Positions 46,020-58,700 of a DNA stretch of 64,000 nt are shown here, piece after piece; positions within the stretch are counted from its first letter, which is position 1; every line of letters starts with the position of its first letter. The position numbers and the translations under genes are program-made. The notes beneath the pieces were generated by a model. That model saw only the letters and a list, made by a program, of their open reading frames with translations, was not told the DNA's origin and ran no database searches. Location of the stretch: positions 20,105,814-20,169,813 of the forward strand of contig CM037846.1 of assembly GCA_021234535.1 (NCBI GenBank), read 5' to 3'. This stretch comes from Stichopus chloronotus (taxonomy: Eukaryota > Echinodermata > Holothuroidea > Aspidochirotida > Stichopodidae).

Positions 46020-46730
46020 AGACAAGAGGGCAATCCACGGAGTTGCATCTCATTCTTATCGTTGTCCGTAAATATTCGGTCTTTCACACGTATTATGCAG
46101 TAGTCGAACGAGAGTTTGATCGGACCAGGGGGCTGGCAGCGTTACATTATACAAAAGTACACCGGTATATGAAGCTAGGCGCACCACACTCGGCCATATG
46201 GGTGTGTAGGTAATGCGCAAGTGTTGTGTAAATGGTGCAGTCGCGTGTGCGCGTCAAAGTACATTTTTCCATACAAATCGCGTGTGGGTCAAAGTAATCC
46301 TTTGATTTCCTTCATTTCTCAGATCATCGCGTCCAACTCTGGACGTTTTATAATAGTTCTAAGAATAGTCACAATCGTTTGTATTTGCAAAATGTACTAG
46401 AAACAACTCAATTTCTTGACTAGTGTGTACGACATGAAACAGTAAAACATACTGAGTTGGGATATTACCAAAAGCATGGAAAATGACATTGTTATTAGAT
46501 ATAATCGCTCAGTACAAACATGGTTTCATAGGTTGAAATATTAAGGTACATTGTATTAAAAGCAAAGATATAATACGTTATACTTCACCTTGTATCAGCA
46601 GAACCTATGTACCCTATTGATCTATGACGTCACCGATCGGGTGAACACTACATATCATAATCAGGTAACTGATGACCAACTTCGAAGTTCATTAGACTTA
46701 CTGTCTAGAAGGAAATGGCGACACACATTT
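46020..46730 (+). repeat. Dispersed repeat; first half inverted at 58.27-58.70 kb, second half direct at 58.99-59.30 kb
   Basis: ACAAGAGGGCAATCCACGGA and GTTGCATCTCAT near 46023, then GTGTTGTGTAAATG, CTTTGATTTCCTTCATTTCT and CAGATCATCGCG, match the reverse complement of 58.70-58.27 kb. From ~46440, GGAAATGACATTG.. and TGACGTCA..CGGGTG match 58.99-59.30 kb in the same orientation. A shorter trace of the first word, GGCAATCCACGGAGTTG, lies near 53243. The class is unknown. Confidence 0.7.
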
Positions 46731-46794
46731 TCATAGCATTTTGCCGATCAGAAATGGACCTCTGACCGCTGAACTTTTGAACTCTCACACTAAA

Positions 46795-47190
46795 TATTGA
46801 TGGGACACAAAACTTCAGACCATGGGTCACCTATTTTCCAACTTTCATCCTGATTGGCTTTGCGGTCTGGAAGGAGTTGTAGACGCGAACTTTTCTATAT
46901 CCGTTTGACCTTTGACCAGTGAACTTGACCTTTGACCTCAAAACACATGCACACATGATTTTTAGATAAAATTTGTATACTGGTCATATATTTGACGGTT
47001 CCATGTCAAAAGTCATTTTGGATTAAGAAATAGAACAAATTAAGATTTTCACTAGTTTGACCTTTGACGTCTGACCTTTGACCTTAAATTTGGACGGGAT
47101 ACACAACTTCAGACCATGGGTCACCTATCTACCAACTTTGACTCTCACCGGCTTTGAGGTCAAGGAGGAGTTGCGTACGCAAACTTTTGA
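46795..47190 (+). repeat. Two direct ~110-bp repeats with TTTGACCTTTGACC words between
   Basis: 46795-46900 and 47085-47190 share CTTCAGACCATGGGTCACCT, CCAACTTT and GAGTTG.. words, at ~290-bp spacing. The intervening part has several TGACCTTTGACC words, the reverse complement of an AGGTCA direct repeat. Confidence 0.75.
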
Positions 47191-47199
47191 AACTGATAT

Positions 47200-48440
47200 T
47201 TTCTTTCCAACATATACACAAACACACACAGTTTTGTTTTTCCATTCATTCCGAGGACCTCATTGTGTTTTCTTTTGTTTTTTCTTCCTCAACCCTAACC
47301 TTAACAAGAGACTGTCTATTTTTAATCTTGAGAGGACCGGAGAAATCTATTGAATTTTCTACAGAGGACCTAAAATCTATTGTTTCGGTCCTCGATCCCA
47401 CCCGAAAACAAGGGCACAAGCGCATACACGCACACCCACACCTAAACACAAACAAACACAGACACCCATCTTCACACATTTTGACCAGTACCCTAATCGG
47501 TGGGGGCGGGGTGGTTTCCAGCTCACCTTAAGTACCATACCATCTTAGATCCCATGTCTCGTACATCAACCATACATAATGTTACCCTGGCAACTGTTGC
47601 TATGGCAAACGAGAGCGCCATAAAGCAATTTTAACGTCCCAAAGCAACTACAATATCTCATCCTGTACATTACATGTATAGGGATGAAAAAATAAGCTAC
47701 CCACACAAAGATACGACACTCCTTCGATTTAGTTTGTACAAGCAAAGAAAACGTAAAACTGTGGCGCTGTTTTCAATTGTAAATTAAATTAATTTAATTA
47801 ATGGTAATTGTATTGCCATGAAATGTTCATTTCAAAACGTCAAAATATGACTGAAAATGGTTTAAAATGAATTCAGCATATCAGAAGACACGTTCCTTGA
47901 GTGGCGTGCTCCTTAAAAATATCTGATATTATTCTGTAAGGATAAAATTACATATTTCCGTTTTAATCTTATTCGCGTTGTCCACCAACGTTTAGAGGGC
48001 GCAATTTCCCCACATGCTATCGATTCTACGAGCAATAGCTTACTATAGCAGTCGTGTTTCAACCTCTTGACAGTCTTTCCTTTGTATGATTGAAAATTAC
48101 TTTCAATGTAACCTGTGAAAATTGCTTAAAAATATTTTCAAATATGTGTATCAATTACTGTATGCTTTGTAGAACTGTTTATAGACTATTACTTTGTAAA
48201 CACAAACGTTTCTGATGGTTTGCACAACGAAACGACTGTTAAAGATGAATAGCACCCTTTCCACCGTTTTGCTAATGGCTGTTCCAAATGAAAATCTCAA
48301 CCCTTCACTGTCGGTATTCTGAAATGTTTAAAATTCATTGTAGAGGACTTTGGCTTCTATTTTTTCTGATAAAGGGATGAAATATTGGAATTTGGTTGCC
48401 AATATTTCAACTCAGGGGGTTGATACAGCATGATTACAAA
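47200..48440. other. Non-coding stretch, nothing recognised
   Basis: Includes a CA-rich tract near 47425-47470 and an ATTAATTTAATTAAT-type AT run near 47788. No exon evidence. Confidence 0.4.
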
Positions 48441-48472
48441 CTCGTTTGTTTTGCATCCCAATAAAAAGAAAG

Positions 48473-48700
48473 ATGACAGGTGGTAACATGTCGAGCTGCT
48501 CTGTAAAACTTTGTGTATTTATCTTCATTACGTGCATGTGTGCGTGTGCCGTTCTACCGCAGTGCCGTGTTATGTATGTTCCATCCATAAGCGTCGACTA
48601 CTATACTGTATGTGACCACTATCTGTTCTGTCCAGGCAGTGGTCGCAAAGACTGGCAAATATTTGTTATACCGTGTTGTCTTTTTCAAAATTATCATTGA
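48473..48700 (+). CDS. Candidate small secreted cysteine-rich peptide or first exon
   Basis: ATG at 48473 opens a 75-codon frame. A hydrophobic stretch (VKLCVFIFITCMCACAVL) resembles a signal peptide, and Cys are plentiful. The C-terminal half includes CDHYLFCPGSGRK, in which GRK could be an amidation/dibasic cleavage site. A GTATGT at 48608 fits a splice donor, so this might instead be a first exon ending ...SVDYYT. I do not recognise the protein. No promoter, second exon or repeat copy supports it, and a frame of this size can arise by chance. Confidence 0.18.
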   Translation: MTGGNMSSCSVKLCVFIFITCMCACAVLPQCRVMYVPSISVDYYTVCDHYLFCPGSGRKDWQIFVIPCCLFQNYH

Positions 48701-48815
48701 CACTAGGCCTAGAGATAATGATGTAATTAGCCAACGGTTACTGTCTTTTCAAACGTTCTTATGGAATCGTATCATGATAAAATAGAAGTTTACTGGAACT
48801 AAGCCAACTGTAGCG

Positions 48816-49093
48816 CAGACTTTGCAAAATCTTTCTCGGCGAATGAATCCCCCCCCCCCCTTTGATACTTTCCTCACAATTTGAGCTGCAGCCTTCTTAT
48901 ACCCACCCAAGGATATATACTCATCTAGTAATCGCGTTCCCCTGTGATCGCAGTCCGCCGTGCTAGGGCAGCGATCAATGAGGGGAGTAAACACTCCCCG
49001 CAGTACAGTAAATATATGGTTGTTTCTTCAAAGGTGGCGGAACCAAGATTAGGAACAGAAACTTTCCAGCCCAAGCAAACTCTGCAGAGTCTA
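48816..49093. mobile_element. Non-autonomous TIR transposon, 9-bp TSD, palindromic termini (copy 2)
   Basis: It is a 278-bp relative of 14514-14785 in the same orientation. It begins CAGACTTTGCAAAATCT (two changes from the other copy's start) and ends AGACTCTGCAGAGTCTA. The 9-bp word ACTGTAGCG lies at 48807-48815 and 49094-49102. The interior shares GCGAATGAAT, CCTCACAATTTGAGCTGCAG, GCAGCGATCAATGAGGGGAG and AAACTTTCCAGCCCAAGCA. There is no coding capacity. Confidence 0.9.
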
Positions 49094-49102
49094 ACTGTAG
49101 CG

Positions 49103-52100
49103 AAGTTGTAACTGCTGGGCTAGGCTAACTCAATCGAGTCTAAGTTAGCCTGCGAACTCGTAGTCATTGGTAGATTGAATTGCGTGCGTAGCATTGTATA
49201 CGCTTTTCAAGACATACATTCCTTATACATATGCCTATATTCTCGACTTTCCACATTTTTTCACTTTTCACTTTTTTTAATTCACCCTGGTATAGACATG
49301 TGTAAATGGATACAGTATTACTCCTTCATTCATACATTTCTTTTATCCTGCTTGTATGAGGGTTTCAGGGACCGCGATTTGTTTGTTTACTGTACAGATA
49401 TAGTAAAGAGACAGGAGAATAGATTACGAAGTTGAAACCTGAGCGACCCGTTACCAAGTTCAAAGGTGGCAATGTGGCCCCTGTGCAATCACTGTGTCCC
49501 CAGTGACCTCCAAATGAAAAGTCTGGTGAAGCCACTGAGTCAGAGTTTTCCAAACATGAAGTATACTTTTCAAAATACTCCGGGTCAGATCTTACATACG
49601 AAAGACCGAACAAATCTGAATGCAACACTGTGCAAAGACACCATCCATTTTCCAAGAACACAACTTTTTTGTTTTGAAAGGTATTCATTTTCACGTATTA
49701 CTGATTTAGCGGGAAAATCTACATAGGAATATAATAATCTGCTAATGTCACTGAACACATATAAAACGTGGTATTTGTTTTTGAAATGAAAACACTCAAA
49801 TCATTGTATCACTGTTCAGCTTAAAAACAGTGACGTAATATTCCTGCCTATTCAATCTTTGTCTTCCCTCCAAACTAATCTCTCTTCTGCTAACTCCATC
49901 TCTTCCCAGTGTCTTGATTCTTTGCAATACTCCTTAGATTTTATTTTTTTATCAGATGAAATAGGAAAACATTGATGAAGGCTGAAAATAGCAGTGATCA
50001 TTGCAAAAGGGAATTTTTGGGGATGAAGTCAAACGGACACGATACTTAGTGTACAGGTCGTTTTACTTTAGATGTTGCGATTGTGACAACAATATCTCAC
50101 TAGCATGTTCTGCTTGGAAGTTATGGGTTTTTCAAACTTTCATAAATGGTACATTGCATTGTAGAAATTTGTAATGTCACACAGGCACAATTAATTGAAT
50201 ATCTTTTGTACTTCTTTAAACTGTTGACTATATTAAAATGCAACCCTTAATTTCCACAATATTTAGGTAAATAATATACACAGTCAAAAAATTTACTGGT
50301 GTCAAATTTTAAGGTTAAATCCATGCTTCACTTTCAAAGTCCAGCAATAAGTTCTTGTAATTATTTTTCATTGTTTCATGGTGTGTTGTAACCTTAAGGC
50401 AACAGAAAATCTGTCTTAACACACAAAAAAAGTCCCAAGAGGCTTATCTCAAACCGCAATGGATTGAGTTGGGAACAAAATACTGGCGTTTGTATTGAGA
50501 TGCCTGCAGTGTATAATTTCTCTCTATCATCTTTCCAATCTTCTTTTATTTGAAAACCCCTTTATTTGTAAGCGAAATATTCCTTTAAACAGGTTCAGAT
50601 AAACCATTAAGGACAGTTATGTAATCGTATCTAAGCTATGTACTCAAGGTCTGTTGATGTAGATCTGTTGGCCGTGAAGACTGAAAACATCATTGCAACA
50701 TGAAACAAAAATACATAATTAATTAATGTGTTGTTTATTATAATACAAGAAAGGGGCATTTTTGTGAGAATAAAAAAAAGAGTAAAAAATAAAAATAGCC
50801 CTCTAAATGTACCCCAGGAAAGATTTTGACTTGAAATCTACGAAGGACCTCTCTTTTTTATTAGTTTATCTTTACTAATTTTAGACAGTACAGGAACATT
50901 ACTCATTTTTCAACCAGATGTAAAAGATTTCTTTTTTAATCTACTTGTCAATTATCTACAACAAAGATAATTTTCCTCCATCTTCTTTGCTCTTTTTTTG
51001 CGTCAATACGTCTGGCACTGTTGATGTACGGAAGTCATTGGTTGCCATCTCTTGGTCAGGCGAAGGCCAACAGTCTTTCTTTGGTAAAAAGTTAACCGAA
51101 CTGGCGTCATACCAATGACTCCGGCAAATGTGATACAGGCTTTCATTGCAATCAAATTGGAAAGAGGTAAAAAGGTCGATTGATTGTATTTCTCTTTTTT
51201 TGTGATTGCATCTATCAGCTATCTCTTAAAGTAAAGAGGTACGGTATTTCTTCAAAATATTCAAATATAAATAGCCAATTAAGGGTGACGAATGAAGCAG
51301 AACAAATATATTTTAGAAGTACAAACAAATAGAAAAAATCAATTGTGATAGGGGTATTAGGAGGTCGGAGGCTGATTTTTGTCCTTATGAAACAATTCGG
51401 AATTATGAAAATGGTAGGACAAGGTTTAGACTTACGAAAAACTGCTCTACCCTGGTAACCATTCTTAATGGGAGAAAATGCAATGGCTGGAAGGCTGTCA
51501 AAACGTCATCTTCTACTCTCAACTTGAGTTTCACAGCAAGTTCCGTCACGTGACCGCTAATACAACCACGAAAAATGACTTTCATCTTGCAGCATTAATA
51601 ACAAGGAATGCAACGTGACTGGAGGCAGGATAAAGTGAATGAAATAGGGAACCTTTGAATATTCCTTTTTTTTCTTTCCTCCTTTAAAATGGTTTCTTTA
51701 GACCGGTGAAAATGTTAACTTACTTATCATGAGACTATTAATAATGTATAATTTATAAAAGGTAACATTCTCTTCCTAGATTACTTCCCTTTTTCTCAAT
51801 GGCAGAAAAAATTAAATGACCCCTGAATAGGTGCTGATAAAAGATCCTGCTGTAGTGCAGTATCAACTCATTACTAATCACCTAAATCACTTGAGGTTCG
51901 CAATGGAGTACTGTGCATTCTACAAATGGTGGAACACAGGAACCATCGTTCTCGTTTGAATAAGTTTGCAATACTTTCAATGAGTATTCATTCAACGTGA
52001 GGTGTATTAAAAAAAACAAAAAAGCACTGCGTCTCGAAGAAAAAAGATTCATTTGATGGAGTAGGTTTACACAAAGAAATACAAATTATTTAAATTTATC

Positions 52101-53950
52101 AATTGAGTCCCCCTAATTTGCAACGAACCATCTGAACACACCCAAGCCCACCTCCTTTTTTTCTGCCATATACACGCATACTCATACCATCCCCCTTTAG
52201 AAGTAATGTTACTTACCTACATATTTGAAATGCTTACAAAGGGACCAGTACACATTGGCTACGAACTTTTTATATCATGGATATTTTTTTTTCATAAATG
52301 AAGGGAGGGGAGCAATAAAAAAATTGAACATTTTACGAACAACTTTCTGTTTAACAAATGCATCATGGATAAACATTTTCAAATATGCAAATTTATGACG
52401 TGGGGGGGGGGAGACTCACGCATGATTTGTCTTATATTATTGAGTATTTTATATGCTCCTGAGGACTTAAGTTTGAAAGCATATATTCCCTTCCTTAAAA
52501 ATATGATATCACCCACCAAAGCGTGAGCCAGATGCCGCATAATTGTAAGACAAAACCAGCAGAAGAAATGCTGACTCTGTGTGACACCCCACACGATCGG
52601 TTTTGCATTTATATCAAACTTTGAAAGTCATATCTCAAAAACGGTAATAGAAATTCCAACGGATTTTCATTCAGTTTCAGGCTGCAACTTCCGAATTAAG
52701 TCAGCGTCACTTCACTAGCATACTGACTGATGAGTAGATGTTTATGAACTCTGACCAGTCTGAATAATTATGACAGTAAATTAATAAGTTTTACGTCACG
52801 TTATCAGCATACATTGATCTCAAAATCACTATGCAAAGCCTTCGTTTATCCTAGGAAAAGAAGTTACCCCGTGCCATAGACTTTACATCAGTTTGAGTTT
52901 TATTAGAACTTGTAACCCGTTATATTTGCTCTGCCACATCACTTTTGTTTGTTCAAACATCAGTAACGGAAAATGGATTAGTCCGATTACGTCATATGAT
53001 ATAATTCGATATAATAAACCATTTGGAACAAGGTCTCTGTTCTGAAACTGGCCATTACTGGACAAGTTTGTCTCTTACACTATTCGAATCCGTACAGTTC
53101 ACACTGTCATGTGTAAGCACAATATACGGTATCATGGCACGATACCTAATGGTTCCTTGTTGGAGAGCCGTCGTTCGTGATACAATAGTCGTAAAAATTA
53201 AGCAGAAATTGGTCAATCAGTTCTTAAAAACAATAACAAATAGGCAATCCACGGAGTTGAAAATCTCATCCCTGCATACCAATTATCCCGAAGTACGCTG
53301 AGCTGTATTGTTGTGTATGATATCCTTAGGGTTGAAATTTGTTTGTTGTTCTCAGTCGTGGTATGACTGCCCCACGGCGATGAGATGTTACAGTATAGAG
53401 AGACGTCAGAACAGAAGAAAGTCGAGAGAGAGAGGGGTTCCCTTTAAAATAACGATCGATCAGAGTTCTATTTATTGATGATTCGATTGGCACACACAAA
53501 TTAAGGAGAATTCATACATACTTTGGAAGAATCCTCAACTCATATTGGCCATTTCAGTCAGGTGACCGAGGGTTATCTACTGATAAACCAAGTGGATAAG
53601 TCACGGTCAATCACTAGCGGATGAATACTATAAAACCGTAGATCGACAGTGTTTTTGTCAGTCTGCTATATCTTACACAAAGCAATGGCTAATACTGTTA
53701 CTAGTTATTTGAAATAACATTAAACTCCATAGATCAAACGTTACCTAGGCCTAGGGCCTAAGCCTGCTGAAAAGTAAATCCACGTAACAACAACGTACAC
53801 AGTGATACTGTAAGTGGTAATTCTGCTGACGTACGCTAATCTTACCTCTCTAAATTTCAAATTGTGTCGCGCGAAAGCTTATTCAGTATAATTTAAACAT
53901 CTTTGAAAATTTGATAGCCTACCATAAGTACCAGAATTAGCTTTCCGTCT
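49103..53950. other. Long non-coding stretch, nothing firmly recognised
   Basis: AT-rich with many homopolymer runs and only short frames. One repeat trace (GGCAATCCACGGAGTTG at ~53243) relates it to 46.02 and 58.68 kb. I see no splice-flanked exon with a known domain. Confidence 0.45.
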
Positions 53951-54199
53951 TTGTCGATTACACGGAAATGTCCAAAAACAATTTCTTATGCAATAGAATC
54001 GTAAAGAGGACTAAGGACTGCAATCCATCACCATCTTGAGGGGTCTCCATACACCGCCTGATCAATATTCTTAAGGACAGAGAACTCCACAGCACAAACA
54101 ATTTAGGCCTATTGATAGTCCAACAGTAGATGTACTGATTCTGAGGTGTGGTAGTTCTGTGTATTAATTTACCAATTTCCGTCCAAAAACCCGAATTCC

Positions 54200-55560
54200 C
54201 GAATATATTTACTAGCCCTTCATTGACTTTGCTTACTTTTAAAGGAGGGTAACACACGGTTAGCAGAACTGCTAATCTTTCCAAGGCCCTCAGGCATATA
54301 CCAAGAGTAAAAGAAACAATAAAAGTAAAGAGAGCAGAACATAACGTAAATAATAAAAATAATAATAATAATATGAATATAAGCAAAGCATCATAAAACA
54401 TTAGTGAAAAATAAAATCAATAAGTTAAGTTAAAAACATTAAACATGAGACATAAATACATTAAGAAAGAGAAGTATACAGGCTAGCCCTATTCTTGGAC
54501 TAGACATAAAATACATTAATAAAATATAGCATAAATCAGTTGTACCATCTACAATATATAAGAAATAAAACATTACAACACTATAAAAAATTAGTTACAA
54601 AGGAGATACTTCAAACATCAACTATTATTAATAAAACTTAATAATTGCCTTTTAAAAGTACTTAAGTAGCTGGAATTTCTCATTTCTAAAGAAGTTCATA
54701 CCATTCTTTAGCAGCTAAATAAGAAAACCATTTGCTGTGGTAATTAGTTTTGCCCCACAGCAGATGTAACATATTTGTGGTCGTTGATCTTAAAGAGTGA
54801 GAATGTGTGTTTCCTTCAAAGTTGAACATTTCTTTCATATACGCTGGAGCAAGGTCATTTAGTGATTTGCAAAACCATTATTAGTCCCTTTTTCCAAAAC
54901 CTCATCAGGCTGTCTCAATTCAATAAATTAAGAAGATCATGTGATCGCTGTTCATACCCAGTATCTAAGATGATACTTGCAGCTGTTTTTGCTACCTTTT
55001 AAGTCTTTCAAGATCAGTGTTACCACATGTACCCCATGTATTCTACAGTACCATGCCTCTTTATCAGTCTCATCTGGGTTCGCAATATGTTTTCTAAAAC
55101 CAGGGTGTTACCATATCATCCCCTTTCTTTGGTAGGTGAGGTCAAGACTGAAAGCCAGGAATAGGCTCTCCCACTTTTGAGTACAAAAATAAGTTATACC
55201 TCTTGGAACATGTCCACAGATATTAAGATCAGAACAGGAATTGGATGCACTAGGTCTTTCACATATATAAATAGGTCCTCTGATTCAGTGTGGTTGTATC
55301 TGTGATGATACTTGGCATCCGGAAAAGCATTGCATCCTTATCATTTAAATTGCTATGTTCAGGTTGGAAAATAATCTCCTCCTTTTCTCCAGAGCCAAAG
55401 GTGGAGCAATCTTATACTTGTGGTATCCTTTTTGACAACACTGTGTCCTGACTGTACTTCTAGTTCTTTCCATTTTTTCCCAATGTATGTTTTGAGTATT
55501 TTCTCAAATCACTTGAATATTCATTCCTACATAGACGTTCCACATTCCAACCACACGTAC
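54200..55560 (-). pseudogene. Decayed non-LTR (LINE, CR1/L2-like) retrotransposon 3' end
   Basis: Reading the minus strand from ~55050 downward gives broken but recognisable C-terminal LINE ORF2 text: DLERLKR then ASIILDTGYEQRSHDLLNLL, CKSLNDLAPAYMKEMFNF (~54870-54815), HSHSLRSTT, and TNYHSKWFSYLAAKEWYEL (~54750-54690). These correspond to the 'LNGLAPxYL...F...H.H.TRS...TNY...FSY.GAKxWN' tail seen after the RT domain of CR1/L2-type LINEs. Stops and frameshifts occur throughout. A 3' UTR-like T-rich tract follows, with GAGGGCCTTGGAAAGATTAG near 54290-54270. The RT active site is missing, so this is a 5'-truncated dead copy. The 147-residue minus frame at 53958-54401 is in or after this UTR and is not a gene. 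Confidence 0.75.
54348..54373. repeat. (AAT)n microsatellite
   Basis: AAT trinucleotides with one interruption, inside the LINE-derived 3' region. Confidence 0.9.
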
Positions 55561-57590
55561 ATGCAAAACTGTTAATCATTGGATGACATGTGCTCTAGAG
55601 AAAAGAAATAAAAGTTGTATGATACTAAAAGATTTAGTTCCAAAAGTTATTAACAGTACTAGTGGGTCTTTTCCAATAAATGAAATGGTTTGATGTGGCT
55701 TTTTAATTTAAGGTACAGAAATAAACCTTACAGAAATGGTATCACCTGAATTTAAATATATTCCATAACAACACTTGTTTAAGCGCTGGTCAGTGTCCGT
55801 GTCATTCCTGTCCATTTTTTGAGGAGTGATTCTATGGAACCCCAAAAGGGAAGTCTATTGATGAAAGCTGGTGAAACAATTATGGTACAAATTTACTTGA
55901 TGAAGATACAAAGGAATAGGTGATGATTGTGCAATTACTGTTAATTGTAATAAAAATTCATAAGATGAAGAGTGAAGATTCGTCAAGTGGTGACAAGACA
56001 AACGTGATGAATTTATTTTATCTACTGTTTACTGAAACCTTTTTAATTCTATTAGCGGGAGCTGATTTCCCCTCCCCCAACCCTCATGAAAAACATAAAA
56101 TAACGATCAAGCAAAGAGTAAAACAAGAGCTAAAGGTAATTGTTATTACATAGAGGGAGGGATCAACTGTTTGTCACATCAACAGTCAGTATTAATACTT
56201 CCCAGCAATGTATCATTATGGATCTGATTGGGACTGGTCTGTTTCAACATTTCAGAAAGGTTCCACTGACTCTCAGCCATTGAAATTGTTAAGTATAAAA
56301 GTTAACTCAATTACCGAGTTTGGCACCTCAGTTTATTCAGTAGGGTGCAGCAACAACGAAACTTAGGGATACCCCTAGGCTGTCTAATGTTGGGATATTT
56401 AGATATGGTGGTAGTCATGTAGGGGCAAGTCAAATTATTGGCCAAATTAACTGTTGGCTTGAAGTTTCCGCACAGAGTCTCAGACCTTGTCTTCATCAAA
56501 AAGTGGTTGTCGTTATAAAGTTACCCTTTTGGCGTTTAATAGAATTTGGCTCAATACACTTTCGTGCTAGCTTGAATTTCGCACAACTGGTTGAGGTGGC
56601 TCCGCAGAACGAGGCAGTAAGCTGTTTTTGAAGACAAAAATATCACGTTCAGGGATATCGGTGGATATTTGTTTTGGAAATTACACACTCTACTTTACGC
56701 GTGCAACGATGTAGCTGAAAGGGTCAGGAAAGAGTGGAAAAATTAACGTACTCACACGATGTAAGTTACTGTCCCTGGCAGTTGATAACAAAATTCTTTC
56801 GTTTTGGATTCGTCATAATTCATCAGCAGAATCTTGCGTGAGCAAAATATTTTTCAGTAAAGTACTGCAAGCAATTTCCTTTATAAAGGGTAAAGGGTTA
56901 TAGTGAATATATTCGTGCATTTGGATTTTTGAACGGAAATTGGTAAATGAAACCCGCAGAACTGTCACGCCTCAGACCTGGTATAGCCTACCTACTGTAG
57001 GCTTATGATGAAACCTTGAGTCGATCCTGTCAGAAAAAGATTTATCAAAATACTGCTTATTATCATATAAATGCATAATAATGTCATAAGACTATCCAAA
57101 TGATGAATGAGAGTTTTACCGAAGACATTCTTGTTGATATTTTGGTACGATTTGAAACATGATAGTCAGCAACATTGCTGAAACTTAAAAATTTGACTGT
57201 GAGCAAGTTTTTCCATGGAAATGAAAAACAGCAAATACTTGTTTTTGATATTGTTTGAAGTAAATATGATGTAGGCGGTGCTTACTTTGGAATTCATTTG
57301 CGTCCATACGGCCTCGCTGGACTTTAAAATGCATTGATCGACTTAGTGTACCGATCGACTCAACGTACTCCTGCTATACTCGCATTGGGTCTATGCCTAC
57401 CGCATGTGCATAAAACATAGGCCTACACCACTTCCTCGCACATCTTGCGCAAATTGTAATCAGAGATATACGATTCGAGCCAGCGAATGACGTCATGCAG
57501 GCTCCGCCCAATCTCGTGCCATGCACACTTTTATAACCTACATATATTATACACTGCGCCAAACATGACAAAATTATATAAAGAGCCGTT
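55561..57590. other. Non-coding stretch, nothing recognised
   Basis: AT-rich sequence, short frames only, no domains or tandem structure seen. Confidence 0.4.
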
Positions 57591-57614
57591 TAAGAAAAGA
57601 AAAGTATATGACGT

Positions 57615-57747
57615 TTATAACGAAATGTATATATGTATGTTGTAACAAATTATACATGATGTGCGTTATGCATAACCTATATATATATGAAGCAAAAACG
57701 TAAGTCATATATATTACGGCGTAACCAACATATATTTCTCGTTATAA
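57615..57747. repeat. AT-rich imperfect inverted repeat
   Basis: TATAACGAAATGTATATATG..GTTGTAAC (from 57616) mirrors GTAACCAACATATATTTCTC..GTTATA (57721-57746) around several ATATAT runs. GTTATGCATAAC at 57665-57676 is a short palindrome within the loop. Confidence 0.65.
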
Positions 57748-57819
57748 TCAATATATATATAATGTATAATATTGTCACAAATGGCACTTCATACTAATGT
57801 GACTGTCTGAGGGGAATAA

Positions 57820-57935
57820 AGTAAAGGTTAATAAACTCTAGTAAACGCCGGATGACTGGCCTTTGTATGACGCTTTTCAGTACAGAGGCGTAGAATGATC
57901 ATCTCTATGCAACACTATTACAAAACCATTGAGGT
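57820..57935 (+). repeat. Direct repeat partner of 58.73-58.80 kb
   Basis: TTAATAAACTCTAGTAAACG..., TTTGTATGAC and GGCGTAGAATG recur at 58733-58800 with substitutions. Confidence 0.6.
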
Positions 57936-58264
57936 AGTATAATATAGGCTAGAGATAACTTCAGGGCATAGAAAACGGAGTCACCGCTCTCGGAGCGACT
58001 ACTCCTCATTAAAAACTTACTACCGCACAACGTCAATGCACTGGCAGTCTCTCGCGACCGATGTTTTTATGTATAAATGAAATAGTTCGTATACCATTTC
58101 AAGCGATGAAACCATTATTTTCCGTGAAATAAAGTTTTTATTAAAATTTTTGTCGAAGATTTTGTGTACTTTTTCGAAACTCCGCCCCTATTATCATTAG
58201 TGAGTAGTTTCGCCATGATTTTAAAAGGAGTAGTCGGCGGCCATTTTGTAAACTGAAGTGGCGC

Positions 58265-58700
58265 CACTTTTCTATCACAGTGCAGTACGGCTATGTTGTC
58301 TCCAGATGTATATATTTACCTCAGTGTTTACAGTACGTTTTGGAGGGAAACCAAATTGAGTAATGAAAATGATTGTGACGTTTTTCTTAGAACTATTACA
58401 AAACGTGCAGAGTGGTGGCGCGATGATCTGAGAAATAAAGGAAATCAAAGGATGACTTTGACACACACGGGGACGCATAACTGCTACATTTACACAACAC
58501 TTCTGTGTGTTATCTACACGTCCATTGCCAACTGTGCTGCGCCTATGCACTATGTACGTGTATAATGTAAAGCGCTGGGTGTTCAACCAAACACTCGATC
58601 TACTATAATACATACTTGTAAAAGAACGAATGATTAAGGACAACCGCGATAGGGATGAGATGCAACTCCCTGATTGCCCTCTTGTTAATGCCTTTATTTA
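58265..58700 (-). repeat. Dispersed repeat, inverted partner of 46.02-46.40 kb
   Basis: On the minus strand it reads AACAAGAGGGCAATCAGGGA, GTTGCATCTCATCCCTATCG, GTGTTGTGTAAATG, CTTTGATTTCCTTTATTTCT and CAGATCATCGCG, matching 46.02-46.40 kb. The frames on both strands here (90 and 122 residues) are therefore repeat-borne and unsupported. Confidence 0.7.

Noticed and set aside
53958..54401. 147-residue minus-strand frame with hydrophobic N-terminus
   Set aside because: Its N-terminal part is T-rich LINE 3' UTR, and the remainder has no recognisable motif.
57660..57680. Palindromic GTTATGCATAAC as a possible operator or element end
   Set aside because: It sits in an AT-rich imperfect inverted repeat with no gene near it. 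Function is not supported.
58275..58643. Overlapping 90- and 122-residue frames on opposite strands
   Set aside because: The segment is an inverted copy of the repeat at 46.02-46.40 kb, where the frames are not preserved.
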